Below, in pieces: positions 47,025-58,965 of a stretch of 64,000 bases of DNA (the stretch's first letter is position 1; each line of letters starts with the position of its first letter). The DNA is from Trileptium ribeirensis. Its lineage: Eukaryota > Nematoda > Enoplea > Enoplida > Thoracostomopsidae. Made by a program: the position numbers and the translations under genes. The stretch is taken from the NCBI GenBank assembly GCA_030248225.1, contig JASANE010011842.1:62001-126000 (forward strand), written 5' to 3'. A model generated the notes under the pieces. The model was not told the DNA's origin. It worked only from the letters and a program-made list of their open reading frames with translations, and did no database searches.

Positions 47025-49747
47025 GTAAGTGTAAATTTTTGTTTTCATAATGTTACACTTATGCAGTAGCGAGAGCTGACTTCTCCAAAGTTGGGTCTGA
47101 AATTTTCGGTGATCCCTGGCAAAAGACGATTGCCTCCCATTTAAATCCGCCTGGAAAAATTTTGGTTCCACAATTTTTGGATTTTCACCCCGTAGAAACA
47201 CTCCCGTTGACATAAAAATGACACAAATTTTTTTTCTAAATATCTTTCTGAAGTTAACGTTTTGATTAATTTCAGCAAAAATTTGGGTGAAAAGATGGTT
47301 TCCACCTCAATAAAGACGTTTTTGCACCGTTGTCACTGACCCAACAACCGTTTTCACCGTTGCCACTGAAGTATTGCTGGCGTATAATTGCTAACGCGAT
47401 ACTTTTAATTTGGCCTAGATTTAAAACGAAATGATCACTAAGCGCAGAGCAACTCGGTTGGTTTCGCCTCGCTTTGCGAGTTACCAGTTATGGTAGTCAG
47501 TGGGAATTTCAAAAAATTTGATTTCTCTGATTCTCAAAGAAAATTGATTCACGGATGGGTGCCTCATCGTGTGTTATACTGTTCAGTTGACACAAGCTAG
47601 GATAATACTCCGAAAATCTAACAAAAATGGAGTTTCAACGCAGTTCGTGGCTCCTTTGGAGAAATGGTATTGAGTTTGCAGATTTGCTATATTTTTGTTT
47701 GTTTGTGTCACGGACAAGTTAATTTTGAGAACAGCTTTTTCGCGCTGTTTTTTGTTAAACAATCTTGAAAAGTTTTCCTTAGTCCTATTTATAACAACGC
47801 CAAACGATAGTTGACCATGGCATTGATTTCGTTGTTTTAAACCAACATCGAGCATGTGATTGCTCCTGATGGAGCTGACCCAAAACTCCAATTATTCTCA
47901 AAATTTTATTTAGTTCGCGTAGACGGCTTGAATGGTTTCATACGTTATCGGTGCAGTTAATATAGTTACACAAATTTTATAGTCATGGATAAGTCTCGAT
48001 TAATTTTTTGGGATGAAAATGAAATAAAACCCGTTTTCGAGAAGAGTACTATTCGTGAAACGAAGTACAGCATGTAGTTCCACTACACATTCGTGGAGTT
48101 TTAGTGACCGTTAACGGATAAATTCTACACGAGCATTCGAAAAGGTAGCTTGTCGTGCCGCAACTACCATAAGATTTGTGCCCCGAGATTGTAAAAAACG
48201 CGGTCTAGACTAAATTCAAGTCATGAATAAATTTAATTCCGAATTTAATCCTAGTAGAAATTATTAAAACTTGAGGGAAATTAAGTAGATCTGGTTCTGC
48301 TATACTAAAGTTTTTACAAGGTGGGGTTGTTTCTAGACTAAATGAATTACCAAATGGCCGCCGTAATTAAATAGAACATACTTAATTAAATCAGTCGGGA
48401 TATGGACATTTTTAATACCGAGGAGTTTCTGTGATAATATTAACAGTAGCATTCTGTAATAATGTTGATTTGATTGTATTCAAATAAAAATTTGTGCCAA
48501 GTGGGCTGAAGCAGAAAGGATTCTAGTAGAACCGGTTCCATGGATTTTGGCTTGAGTCGACTCGATTTGATTTTACTTAGCTTAAATTCTGTAGGTTTTA
48601 TTCTGGCAAAATGAATGATAGAATAATATTCCTTTTCACCGTGTCTGCATACATCTTGTATTAGTTGCCGCATTTGCGGTGTAACCGCCTGGTGCTCTTG
48701 GCTGAAAAATTATATATCCGGTTGTTTTCGGTAAATGTTACAATAAAAAATTTGTATCGCCGTTAATTTTTTATTGGAAAGCTAGTTTAGCGGCTATTAA
48801 ACTCTTTCAGTTGGCAGCAAAAACCAAGCTGGCTTGTCACACCAGCGGGTTATTTTTTTACAGAGGCCTGTCTAATTAATAATTATTGTTTCGCTGGTAT
48901 ATGCGGCATATAAGTTTGGAGTTATTTCTAAAGACATATGAAGACATCATGATTTTAGATGGTTGTTTAACGCATTTTGTCACACCGCTTGTTTTCGATT
49001 TATGAGTTTTAATTGCCGCGAGAAAGCGAAAATTCCAGGTAAGTTTCTGTAAACTGGTGCTATTGGATTTTTTGAGAAACAGTTGTCGATTGATTAATAA
49101 GCCCATCAAATTCGCTGTTTTTACTGTTTTAAAATTATGAAATTTCGTCGGAAAAAAAAAAATATAAATTTTAAAAAAAAAGACCAAAAAAGATATTCCC
49201 TATCTACCCCCTACTCTATCTCCCACTTGCGCGCCCCCGACGACAGCGCTTTCAAAAGGGATTCCTTAAACTTCTATTTTTGGTCGATAGATTTTGAATG
49301 TTTTCGCCATTTGGGCTAATGTAGATTCAAACATCATAATTTGATTGTGGGAATCGAATAAGTCGAAAAATTGTCTACTATTATGTTTGCGTGATTATTA
49401 TGTTGCTCTACACCGCTGCAGGTAACTCTTCAGAAAATAAGTATTGTTTCTTTTCTGTTGTTCTATTTGAAATGTTCGAATTTATTAGCGTGCCTCTCGA
49501 AAGTAGTGTTCTAGAGGTGTTCCAGGTTTGTTCAAAACTGTCTTGTTTGCCGAAGTTTCGTGTTCGAAACAGTCATTTCTAGCGCATACCGTACTTCCTA
49601 ATCCCGAAACTAAAATGAAAGCTTCCGATGTTGTTTGGGCAGTTCGCACTGTGAAACGAAAGTGATAAAATAATGATTGCTTCCCCTTTTCGAACATATA
49701 TAGATTGTCCTATAACAGTATTACAATATTTTACAGTTGCCATATAT
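47025..49747. other. Intron 3 sequence, no gene recognised
   Basis: Unassigned AT-rich intron sequence with no transposon ends or credible exon. A short pyrimidine-rich tract at 49198-49235 stands out but has no assignment. Confidence 0.45.
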
Positions 49748-51897
49748 TAGGAAGTAACCGGAATTCCGGATCCGGCGAAAATCGTGGTCCGGTTGAGGTT
49801 CCGGCAAAGTGCAAAAACTATACCGGAACCAGAATTCTGGTTTAAAAATTTTGTTTGATATTTTTTCACATTTTTGCTTCGTTTGTGGTCCAAACATATA
49901 ATAATTGAATTCGGAGTTGTATAAGCGGCAGCTTCAGATTGGAAGAATTCTCAGTAGACAGCACTGTGGTGAAAAAGGTGGGCGTCCGTTTATTTTTTCT
50001 CTGTAAACAGGACTTCGTTATCTCAACGTAAAATGATATGGACGTGTGAGGGCTAATATAAAAGCTACGATATTCTAGATGTGCCTTTTGGAGGTTTTAT
50101 TCCGATATGACACATCAGGTGCCACCACAAGGGGATCAAAGGGTGGTTCCCAGATGTACATGGCTAAAACGGGCCATTTTTACTCATAACTAGGCAACGC
50201 TTGAGCCGATTTAAATCATTTTGGTATCGAAATATGTGTCCTAGGAAGCTTTGTGGGACTTTAGCGAATGGCCAAATTTCCAAAATTTTGTTCAAAGTTT
50301 GTCGAGGCGTAGCTATGTGACCATTCAAGCGATTCGAACGAAACTTGGTGTGTGGATAGAGCTACTGTCGAGCTACCTTGTCAACAGATTTGATATAGGA
50401 CCCCTGGGTCAATTGGTATTTGAGGCCAAAGTTGGGCCCGACGCCATATATAGTCATCTGTGACATTACCACTTCTAACGGTATATTAATAGATTTGTGG
50501 CTCAAAATGATTTCACATGGGTTTTCGTGGGTGTTGATTTCAAATCGACACTGTATTTAGACGTAACTCTTCGTGTAGAGGTAGTTTTCTGTTCTCTTGT
50601 GCTTTTGTTAAGATTCTTATATATATATACATAGATTACATACATATCTTGTTCACAATAAATTCGTAAGCAGTTCTGATGTAGAGTTAACCCTCTTAGG
50701 GGGCGTATTAGATATCAGCTTTGCTGCATCTATGCATTATTGAACAGCAGATTGCTAAATATTCTTTGGTGAGATAATTATATCTTTGTTTCGTAACAGG
50801 AATATATTTTTAATGAGTTGTTCCACTGTTATGTTAACGTTAAAGTTTCTGATTTCTCTGAATTCATACACTTGGCATGTCGCCAAGATTCTAGTGTATA
50901 CAATAACGATCGAATTGCAATACAACCAAGCAAAAGAAAAAAATCATCTCAGCAATTTACCGTGTGAAATGCAAGTAGGACACATAATTTCAGTTGGAAA
51001 TTTTCATCTTAACCTGCAAGAGTTCTTTAACAAAACAAAGCCAGGTTGATGTTTGTAGCAGCTATTTTACAGATCCAGAAGTCTGCGGGGTGTATTACCA
51101 TTAAAACCACTCCAACTCGGTAACAGAGTATAATGGATTATGTAGAAGTACTGTATACTTTGTCTGTATACTTGACTAACATAAATTGCGTCAAACATCA
51201 GCCAGTGTGCTTGTAAGTTTTGTAAATCAGTCTGCATTGAAGTAAAGTAACGTTGTCTGCAACGCAGCCAGAAACTGCGTTCTTGGCAATCAACTGTATT
51301 TATTGAAAGTGTGCGAGCAGTATCACATTTAGTCTTATTTATAGCATTCTGACATAAAAGTTAACCATATATTACTGGCGGGCACTGTTTGCCCAACGCT
51401 AGCGTAAACAATGTCTCTGACCACTCAAAAAATTATACTATATACCTTCTATTATTTTCTCTTAGAACCATATAAAACAATAATTTCAAGTTTCCTACAA
51501 AATAACATGTAACAAACATATGTATGTATAGGAAAGGGAGGTGACTGGAGACAGAGCGAAAGTGTTTATTCTACGCTCGATACGTTATAAGCACATTCAG
51601 TTTGACGAAAATATATATAGCGGGAGGCATTTTTTGCTCTGGGGGTCCAAAAACCAACATATTGAACGATAAACAAACATTATTTAGCGTCCTCGATCGC
51701 TTCAAAGTTCCAGGGAGGAAATAATGCCATCGTAATACAGTAAGTTTAATTAATGTGAAAGTTATTTTTAACACATTTTAAATCCACTGTACCTCCATTT
51801 TTCTTTCATCTGTTTTGCTATATATATGATTCGAGGGACCAGGTTCCGGTTTAAATGGACTGACTCGATTGCTGGTTCCGGTTCCGGTTATTTCCTG
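49748..51897 (-). mobile_element. hAT-type element copy 4, old, interrupted by family B copy 2
   Basis: The right-end motif is degenerate (TAGGAAGTAACCGGAATTCC) and the left end reads GGTTCCGGTTATTTCCTG. The element is continuous to 49903 (GTCCAAACATATA), broken by about 1 kb of family B, and resumes near 50898 (ATACAATAACGATCG, CAATACAACCAAGC) through to 51897. Clear target duplications are not visible (left CCATATAT, right ATGTACGT). Many mutations mark it as old. Confidence 0.82.
49904..50897 (+). mobile_element. Repeat family B, copy 2 (empty site for LINE D)
   Basis: Bases 50260-50895 match 12421-12644 plus 13916-14395. This copy lacks the LINE, reading TCTGTGACATTACCACTTC without a break. 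It ends with the hairpin CTTGGC-ATGTC-GCCAAG and then ATTCTAG before host T, similar to a Helitron CTRR terminus followed by T. The first 350 bp has no match to copy 1, and no TC start could be fixed. Confidence 0.72.
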
Positions 51898-51957
51898 ATG
51901 TACGTAACACCCGACTATCGTTGTGCGTTCCAATTATAATTATAAGTGTGATTTAAG

Positions 51958-52602
51958 ATTACTGGGCTTCCGGACAACGTTTCGTCAGCTCGTCATGAGA
52001 TCGAGGCGCACATAGTGGCACGGACTGGGTCATTAACGGCTGAGTACTATGTTCCAGACGAACAACACAAAGCATTGGACCAATGCCGCAGTGTTGGTAA
52101 TGCGACGTTTTTGGCGCAGCCTCCACCGTTTTATCCGACCAGTGCTATCGGATTTGCGCCAATTATAGATCCAATGGGAACGACTCCTGAGGTTGCAGCT
52201 GAAAATGGCATAGACTTTCAGCAACCACTTCCGTCAACGGCTATTGGGGGATTAATGGATTCGTCGATTGTCACTCAGAATAGTGATAGTTCGGTTGAAT
52301 CTGTCATATGCCATACGCCGGCAATTTATGCTCCATATATGTTGGCCGCGACGAACGTGGATGCTACGTTAGATATGCCAATGGGATACTGCGGTGCAGC
52401 TTTAGATCAAGCCTCAGACGGCCAATCCGATATTGTTTACACTGGCGGGAGTGAAATTGTGCAAAATAATTATTATGTGGATAATTATTCAACGATTTCC
52501 GCACCAATCAGTCTGGCTCAAAATGTTTATGCAATTGATCACGAGTTTTCGGAATTGTCTACTAATCATTTCGAAGTTCGCTCTGACGTTGGGTTTTGTC
52601 AG
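51958..52602 (+). CDS. MEX3: MEX3 exon: end of KH2 and linker region
   Basis: After the acceptor ATTTAAG the phase-0 frame reads ITGLPDNVSSARHEIEAHIV, ending KH2, and then ARTGSLTAEYYVPDEQHKAL. About 170 residues of low-complexity, Ser/Pro/Ala-rich linker without a known domain follow. The frame would end in TGA at 52609, but CAG/GCAAGT at 52600-52608 is an excellent GC splice donor in phase 0, matching the next exon. Reading through would give a shorter isoform ending in QAS without the C-terminal region. It encodes residues 173-387. Confidence 0.88.
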
Positions 52603-53259
52603 GCAAGTTGAATTTTTTGGTAGTAAATAGTTTTCCTGTTGTAGACTTTGTTATTCACTACTACAGCTGTATTTCATGATTAAGGATTATTTGAAATATA
52701 AACAATGTTCATTATATATTTGATGCTTTTGCACCAATTGTTACGGCAATAACAGAGATGGAGTCAACCATATCCGTATTGTCGGATATGTCGGTCAATC
52801 GGGATATGGACAATCATATCCTAAAATTTCAAACTTATGTTCAAACATCAAAAATTAGGACTTTGTTGTTCACTAAAACAGGCGCATTAATGTTATGATT
52901 TGAGGCATAAACAAATAGTTTCATTAATTGCATTCTGCGCCAACATTTGCCTATTTTCGTAAACAGTATTACAGTGAATATCATTTTTCATCTTACATTT
53001 ATCTTTAAAATTTATTCAGAATAAAGGGGAAATTTCAGATATTGTTTGGTATCTTGGGTATTTCGAAAAGGTGCCGGGGAATCGCCAGAACTCAACTGTA
53101 AACCAGAAAAGTGGGATTGCCAAAGGCTGCATACTTACAAGTTCAAATAACCGGGGCTAAATACTTCATATCGTGTAGAAAGTGGAAGTTTGTGGTATCT
53201 GAAGTTGGTTATTTAAGTTTAGGAATTTTCAGGAAAATACTCTATGTAACCAAATGCAC

Positions 53260-53950
53260 CATACAACAAAAGCCAGCTAGTTAAAAAATTAACTAATTAG
53301 CACACATAATAAAATCATAAAGCTTTAAACGTAACATATTCATAATTAGCGACATGAAAAACCACCGAGCGCAAAAATCAGCTAGTGATTCTAAAATTTG
53401 CATGTTAACTAAATAATAAACTAATTAGCATATACAGTCTAGCTTTAGAGCTTCGGAAATGTCATAATTCGTGATCAGCGAGCGACATAGAACACCTCCA
53501 TGTGCATTTTTTATATTTCTGAGCACTTTGAAAATTTTCAAAAAATTAGCTTATTTAATTAATTTAGTAATTAGCTAATTAACTAACTAATTATCATGTT
53601 TTTAACATCCTCGAACAGTAATGAACACCAGATTCATAATCAGCACGCCTAGATGTAGTGCACGCACCAAAATAATAGCTTCACACTAATTATTCAGTGA
53701 AAAATAAGCAATTTTATTTGTAAATGCTAACAACAGGATAATACGTTTAAGTATATAATTAGTTAATTTTAATTAATTGAAACAAATATTGACAAAAACT
53801 ATGACTTGCAGCTTCCGGATATTATGCCTTACAACAATTTTTTTTTGTAATCGGCTCAGTAGTTATTGAAGATTTGGGCGGACGGACGGTGCCGATTTTC
53901 CCCTGTGACGAAAACAAAAAATATGTTCGCTTCGCTCAAGAATCTTAACA
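53260..53950 (+). repeat. Repeat family D, copy 2
   Basis: It matches 31725-32420 with many changes: CCAGCTAGTTAAAAAATTAA, CATATTCATAATTAGCGACA, CCGAGCGC, GAGCACTTTGAAAATTTTCA, TAATGAACACCAGATTCATA, and GGTGCCGATTTTCCCC. Its right end carries TTCGCTTCGCTC. Confidence 0.7.
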
Positions 53951-55566
53951 CTTAACGCATGCAGTTGCTCTGGTGCGACTTAATACAACTTAGTGCATTG
54001 ACTTAGTTCGTTGCGTAGCGCAAGTAGTATTAGTCTCGAAGGCTTATTTACTGTGGAGTGACAATAAATTAACGCGATTGTCTGGGTACGTTCGGGACCC
54101 GACCCGAGTCTCGTTCTCCCGCTTTTAGTAAGACGATGCTAGAATCGGGCTTCTTACTCAACTAAAGGATACAAACAGAGATTTCAAATTTTCAGACAAA
54201 ATCCGCACAGCGAAAGTTACCGTTTTCCTGTTAACAATAGTGTTGCAGCGTAAATAATAACAGCAACTGATGGACACCCTCTGCAGATACATATAGAATA
54301 AATTGTTGTACAGAATGAGACAAAACACCGATATAGCTTTAGCGGTTGCCGAGATATTGCGTGTTTCATGGCCTCATGGGAAAATACATTTTGACTCAGC
54401 CCTACCGCATTTACATTTACATAGATGATTTCCTGTACAAAATGAGACCAAAAAGACGTGCATATATAGCTCTAGGATTGCAGAGGTAGTACATTTTCGT
54501 GTTTTGGTCTCAAGGGCCCATTGTAGAAACTGTATTGACCCAAACCCTGCCGCATAGCAAAAAGTTATATACAATTTTAGAGGCTTATTTGCTCTACATT
54601 ACTTAAGTGTAGGAGCGGCCGCCTCCCACAAAAGGAAAAAGCTAGTAATAATTTTTCGCTCCCATCGTTTCACTCTCTACACTCAGAATTCAATGACAAA
54701 TCTAAATGTAGTTCCTCAGAAATACAGAGAAACTTCGTTCCAATTTGGAGTTGGTGCTCGCGTGTTTTTAGCTTTCGCGCATTTAAACTTATATTCCCTG
54801 TGTTCAAATCTTTACCCGGCTATTTTTTGATTTCATAAAATCATGTTTTACTCTGTCCTTCTTCATACGGTGTAGAGAATGCAGCTCGAAAGGCTACGGC
54901 GACTTGAATTGTATTGTGTCAGTATAATGCTGGGTTTCAGGCCTTTGTACTTACAGTCCGTCTTATCTATGGCTTCAAGAGCTCATTGATTATGCAACGC
55001 AATAATTTTAGTCAAGACGTCAAAATGTAAACTACTGTTCATTTTTTTTGTAATTTTATGATAGTAGTTATGCTGGTTAGTCAATTCAGCTTTCTGAGTC
55101 TAAAACGTGAAATAAAGTAAAAGTGCAGTAAAATTGATCATGGTAAGGCGAAACGTTCCAGAGCTTCAGGGAATGCGGAGATAAGCCATTATATTTAGAA
55201 CAGGCGGAAAGAATGAAATAGCATGGTCATGTACACCGCATGACAGCCTATTTTTAGTACTATTATAAGTTGATTTGCTTAGGATTTCAAGTTGACTTAT
55301 TCATTGTACTGTACGAAGATTGCGTCCAAGTCACTCGGGCAATCCTCATGGGTCGATCATTTTGTGGGTAAAATAGCTTATGATCCGTGTAAGTGTAAGA
55401 CAACCATAACGGTGTTGAACAAATAATGTGACACAACTAAGTGTCTTCAGTAATATGTTGCAAGGTAATTTTGATTAATTTCGAATTAAGGCAGAGATTC
55501 AGGTCAATAAGGGTTACAATGAAACATTTCCGTAAACTGTGATTATCATGTTTGATATTTTTTCAG

Positions 55567-55620
55567 GACTATTCTTTCACGCACAATATTCCATCCAAGA
55601 AGAAAGATATTGATAATACG
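55567..55620 (+). CDS. Possible 54-nt in-frame cassette exon of MEX3
   Basis: Within intron 4, TTTTTTCAG is a strong acceptor, followed by 18 open codons in phase 0 (a DYSFTHNIPSKKKDIDNT-type basic-acidic peptide) and GTTTGT as a moderate donor. Inclusion between the exons ending at 52602 and starting at 58390 would keep the frame. No homology is known to me; the donor is weak, so this stays a candidate. Confidence 0.3.
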
Positions 55621-56084
55621 GTTTGTTTATTTGCTGTAGTATATAGTCCTGAGCTCTTTTTTGACAAAACGGATACTCTGAAATATTCTGTTATAACCAG
55701 CATTTTACGCTCATTAGTTTTCCCTGTGTGAACTGGGTCACACAATATGCTTCCAAATCATGTAGCGTAGACTAGATAATTTCGGTCTGTCTCATTTAGC
55801 TTCCTTTTACTTGATATACGTCTGTTACACGCTATTCCGTAGAAAACTTGAAATTGTTGGGTTATCAAAGAAAGCTTTTGTAATTTGCTGAGCAAAATGC
55901 TGTAACCGCGCAGTTTCAATAAATATATTTCATTTCAAAGTTTCAACGCAGTTTCCGGCTACTTGCAGACATGGTACTTTAATTCAATGTAGGCTCATTT
56001 ACACAGCTTTACAAGTGCACTGGCCGATGCTTGGAACGATATGTTGAACCGGAGTGAGCAGAGTTTCCACTGCGTTCATTAGGA

Positions 56085-56565
56085 GGAAAAATCGCAAAAA
56101 TTTCTTTTTGTCTGTCGCTGTCATTTATAACTCATTTTTGGATGGACGGATTCCGACAATTTTTTGTTCGATAACAAAAGTGATGATTTTTACCTTACAA
56201 CCAGTGCCTATTAGGTAATAAAGCACACGATGCCTACAGTCAAGCTTGACTATATATACCTTTTCATGGGGTTGCAAACGTTTCACGGTCGACGAATTCC
56301 ATTTCCAAAATTTTCATTTTTGTTTCGATACTTATTGCATACTTGGCATCAAGAATAGCCTGTATAGGTTTTCCAGTAGGCTGAATACGATGACTTGGTT
56401 ATCTTGAGTCCAGCAAGCGTATATCATGCATCTTCACACGTTTTCGATGGGAGTAGTGCTATTGAACCCGATTGCTGATGAAATATTATGGTTATATACT
56501 GCGTGCAGCGTATCACGAATGTTCTGTTTATTGGCTTTGCTATACGTTGAAAACTATGGTTTGGT
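56085..56565. repeat. Repeat family E, copy 2 (head and two 170-bp units)
   Basis: TTTTTGTCTGTCGCTGTCATT and GTTCGATAACAAAAGTGATG match the head at 29360-29450. Units with GTCGACGAATTCCATTTCC (56288) and ATTGAACCCGATTGCTG (56460) are about 170 bp apart. It is shorter than the copy at 29320-30800. Confidence 0.68.
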
Positions 56566-58389
56566 TATCTGGAGACTAGTACCAACTTTGTTTTGACATC
56601 AGGGTTTTTCAAAACGGACCCTGGGCCCATACTTACAATTTTTGGCTCGAGAATTGCAGGGATTTTTATAATAAAGAACGAAACGAGGCAAAATTTACAA
56701 CAACGTAAAGAAAAGTAAATACATAGCTAGGATTCGCTGCATATCTCACGGCAGGACAAAGGATGAGGGTCATCCATGGAACCAACAGCAAGCATCCATA
56801 TACACATGTAAGCACGAACGGCTGACAGCCTGCACTTTGTAATATAATTTTTTAGAAAATTCTATGTCTCCGAAGCCGAAACCGCCATGGGTCCAGCAAT
56901 TTTTTTTGGTGCACGTAAAAATATTTTGGTCCAAACCCACATGTGGACCCAAAAACCTTGCCCATTCCACTTTCCAAATCCCCGAACGTTCGCGTCATCT
57001 CCCCACTCGGCCGAAACTCCCATGTTCAACTAAATCCAAAATTTTTTGTGTTTCAAAATTCAGTTTTTAGTATGCAAAAATGTTTTTAAACATTTCACCA
57101 TTATTTCTAACGCTAAAACTTCGTTTTTAGCTTGAAAATACATGCACGGCAGTAAAATTACTTCAAAATATGGAAATATGTAGTATTTTTAAGCAAAATG
57201 TATCCCTCACTTTGAAATTTTCCCCGAGAATGAACATGCTCCTGAAGTCCCCCTCACTTTTTGAAGGGCTGTGGAGAGGTCAGATGACTGTTGTAAATAC
57301 TGTAATCTGCAAAAATGAATGCTGTTAGTTCGACGTTCGCTCGAAAATTGCTCGATGCTCGTTCGATTAATTAAAAATTTTGTTCGAGACGCGTTCGAAA
57401 TATTGGCGCGATTTTTAAAATTTATTCGAAAGTTTGAGAATAAGTAAATTTTGTTCGATTTCAGTTCGAAATTCGTTAGATGACACTCATTTTTGGCTAG
57501 TACTGTATACTCCCAGCTCTCTTCACAATCTGACGAAAATGATTTCGCAATTCTCTTCGGTGTTTGTATAGTTACAACTTCAGTTCCTAGATTGTATAGT
57601 TCAATAAAGGAGAGTTGTTACCCCAGGAATTTCCATCTCCCAATGTAGGTTTCTGCCGTGCTAACATGTGCGATATGCCTATACGGCTAAAATATTCGAA
57701 ATTTTCCTACCTGGTGTGAGAAAACCCATAAAAATGTCCGCAACTTGGCATGCATAATTGCAGTTAACACAGTTGTCAAAACATTTTTGATGTTCCTCAG
57801 CAGGTCAGTATACCAGTCCTTTAGTTCGGCTCAGGAGCTGGGATCTCCCAGTTTCAAACTGCGCTCGGTTCATACCCTCAATTTGGTAGGTTGAAGAAGA
57901 CAGTGGCTTCTACTTTGAGCTTCTGCCAATGCCATGAAAATGTCGGAAACTCTAAAACGGTGACGGTTTCCTTTTTGTTAGTCGTGTGAGAATGATATTG
58001 GGATAATTTTCAATAATATTCAATTTGATTTCATGGTTATGTAGCAAATTGGCCTAAATTGAGAAATAATGTTTAAGGCCAGTTTTTGGCCACTGTATTT
58101 TTGGAACATGTTTAGATATTTGCATTCTGCATTCGGCAGAAATTTTAATTTATAAATGAGTTAGACAAAAGACTGTATCTTTCAAAAACTTTCCTAAAAA
58201 AATTGTCGCTCTTAAGTAAAATATCACTTACAAATATGTGTCAACAGATGCAAAAATTGTTATTGCTTAACGACATAAAGAGATTCAGATGGTTTCTGTG
58301 TCAGCGACAATGGAAGATGTTTTAATATTGAAAAGTTGTAAATTCTACTACATTTTTTTGCTTTTTGAAAATTTCTTATATACTTTTAG
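56566..58389. other. Intron 4 sequence without recognised features
   Basis: No exon or transposon recognised. 57360-57480 is rich in GTTCGA/TTCGAAA motifs. The last bases form the acceptor TACTTTTAG of the final exon. Confidence 0.45.
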
Positions 58390-58965
58390 GGTCATAGTTA
58401 TGCTTTCTCAACTGCATCTCAGACTAGTTTCATTCCAAATCAGCCGCCGGCGGCGTTGATTGCAAATGACGATTTCGGTCGCCACAGGTCATGCCCTAAC
58501 GGTAGAAACAGCACCAAAGCTTGCAATGAAAGCACCGCGTTTGTCCGTCTTGGCGCTCTCGATTTTGCTGAATGCCAGTATGAGCCGACAGACAGTAACG
58601 ACGACAACGATAACACATTGATTTCGAACGCAGATGACGAAGACGTCTTGTCGTCAACTACTCGTTCGATTAGTAGTAGCTGCAACGGAATTATGCCGAA
58701 TGATTGTTCGTCTATGAGCGACGGAGGAGCTTGTGGGTTTACACAGTGCAACAAAGTCGATGCTGACTGTGGTAAAAGTTGCAGTTTCAGCAAGTCTAGT
58801 GCCGCTGTTTTTAACAAATTTAGCAACCTGGCCGTGCCTGCTACACAGAATATGTTGTCTCGAGACAAGTGGGCGTCTGGCGGTTCGTCAAGCAGCTCGG
58901 CGGACTCCATCTCTTCTGGATTTGGTAGCTCCAGTGGACAAAGCGGGTTAGTGATTTTATTGTGA
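58390..58965 (+). CDS. MEX3: MEX3 last recognised exon: C-terminal region
   Basis: Phase 0 after ATACTTTTAG. It reads GHSYAFSTASQTSFIPNQPP, then ALIANDDFGRH, an acidic stretch (EPTDSNDDNDNTLISNADDE), a Ser/Cys-rich part and a serine run (GGSSSSSADSISSGFGSSSG). The ANDDFG segment and the Ser-rich C-terminal tract are in keeping with MEX3 proteins. The frame ends in TGA at 58963-58965. However, CGG/GTTAGT at 58944-58951 is a possible donor two bases into a codon, so a RING-encoding exon may follow outside the window. No RING motif is seen here or up to 64000. Confidence 0.82.
   Translation, partial: GHSYAFSTASQTSFIPNQPPAALIANDDFGRHRSCPNGRNSTKACNESTAFVRLGALDFAECQYEPTDSNDDNDNTLISNADDEDVLSSTTRSISSSCNGIMPNDCSSMSDGGACGFTQCNKVDADCGKSCSFSKSSAAVFNKFSNLAVPATQNMLSRDKWASGGSSSSSADSISSGFGSSSGQSGLVILL

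Larger units (their letters stand above)
28324..58965 (+). other. MEX3: MEX3-family gene (span of five recognised exons)
   Basis: Five exons join in frame: 28324-28501, 44990-45168, 46866-47024, 51958-52602 and 58390-58965. Together they encode about 578 residues with two KH domains in the MEX3 arrangement. MEX3 proteins bind RNA in the cytoplasm and control translation and stability of mRNAs involved in cell-fate decisions. Introns are 16.5, 1.7, 4.9 and 5.8 kb, filled with transposons. Upstream untranslated exons and a downstream RING exon may lie elsewhere. KH identity is very secure; the ends of the gene are not. Confidence 0.92.

Noticed and set aside
58440..58910. Minus-strand ORF of 156 codons opposite MEX3 exon 5
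   Set aside because: Shadow of the real plus-strand exon.
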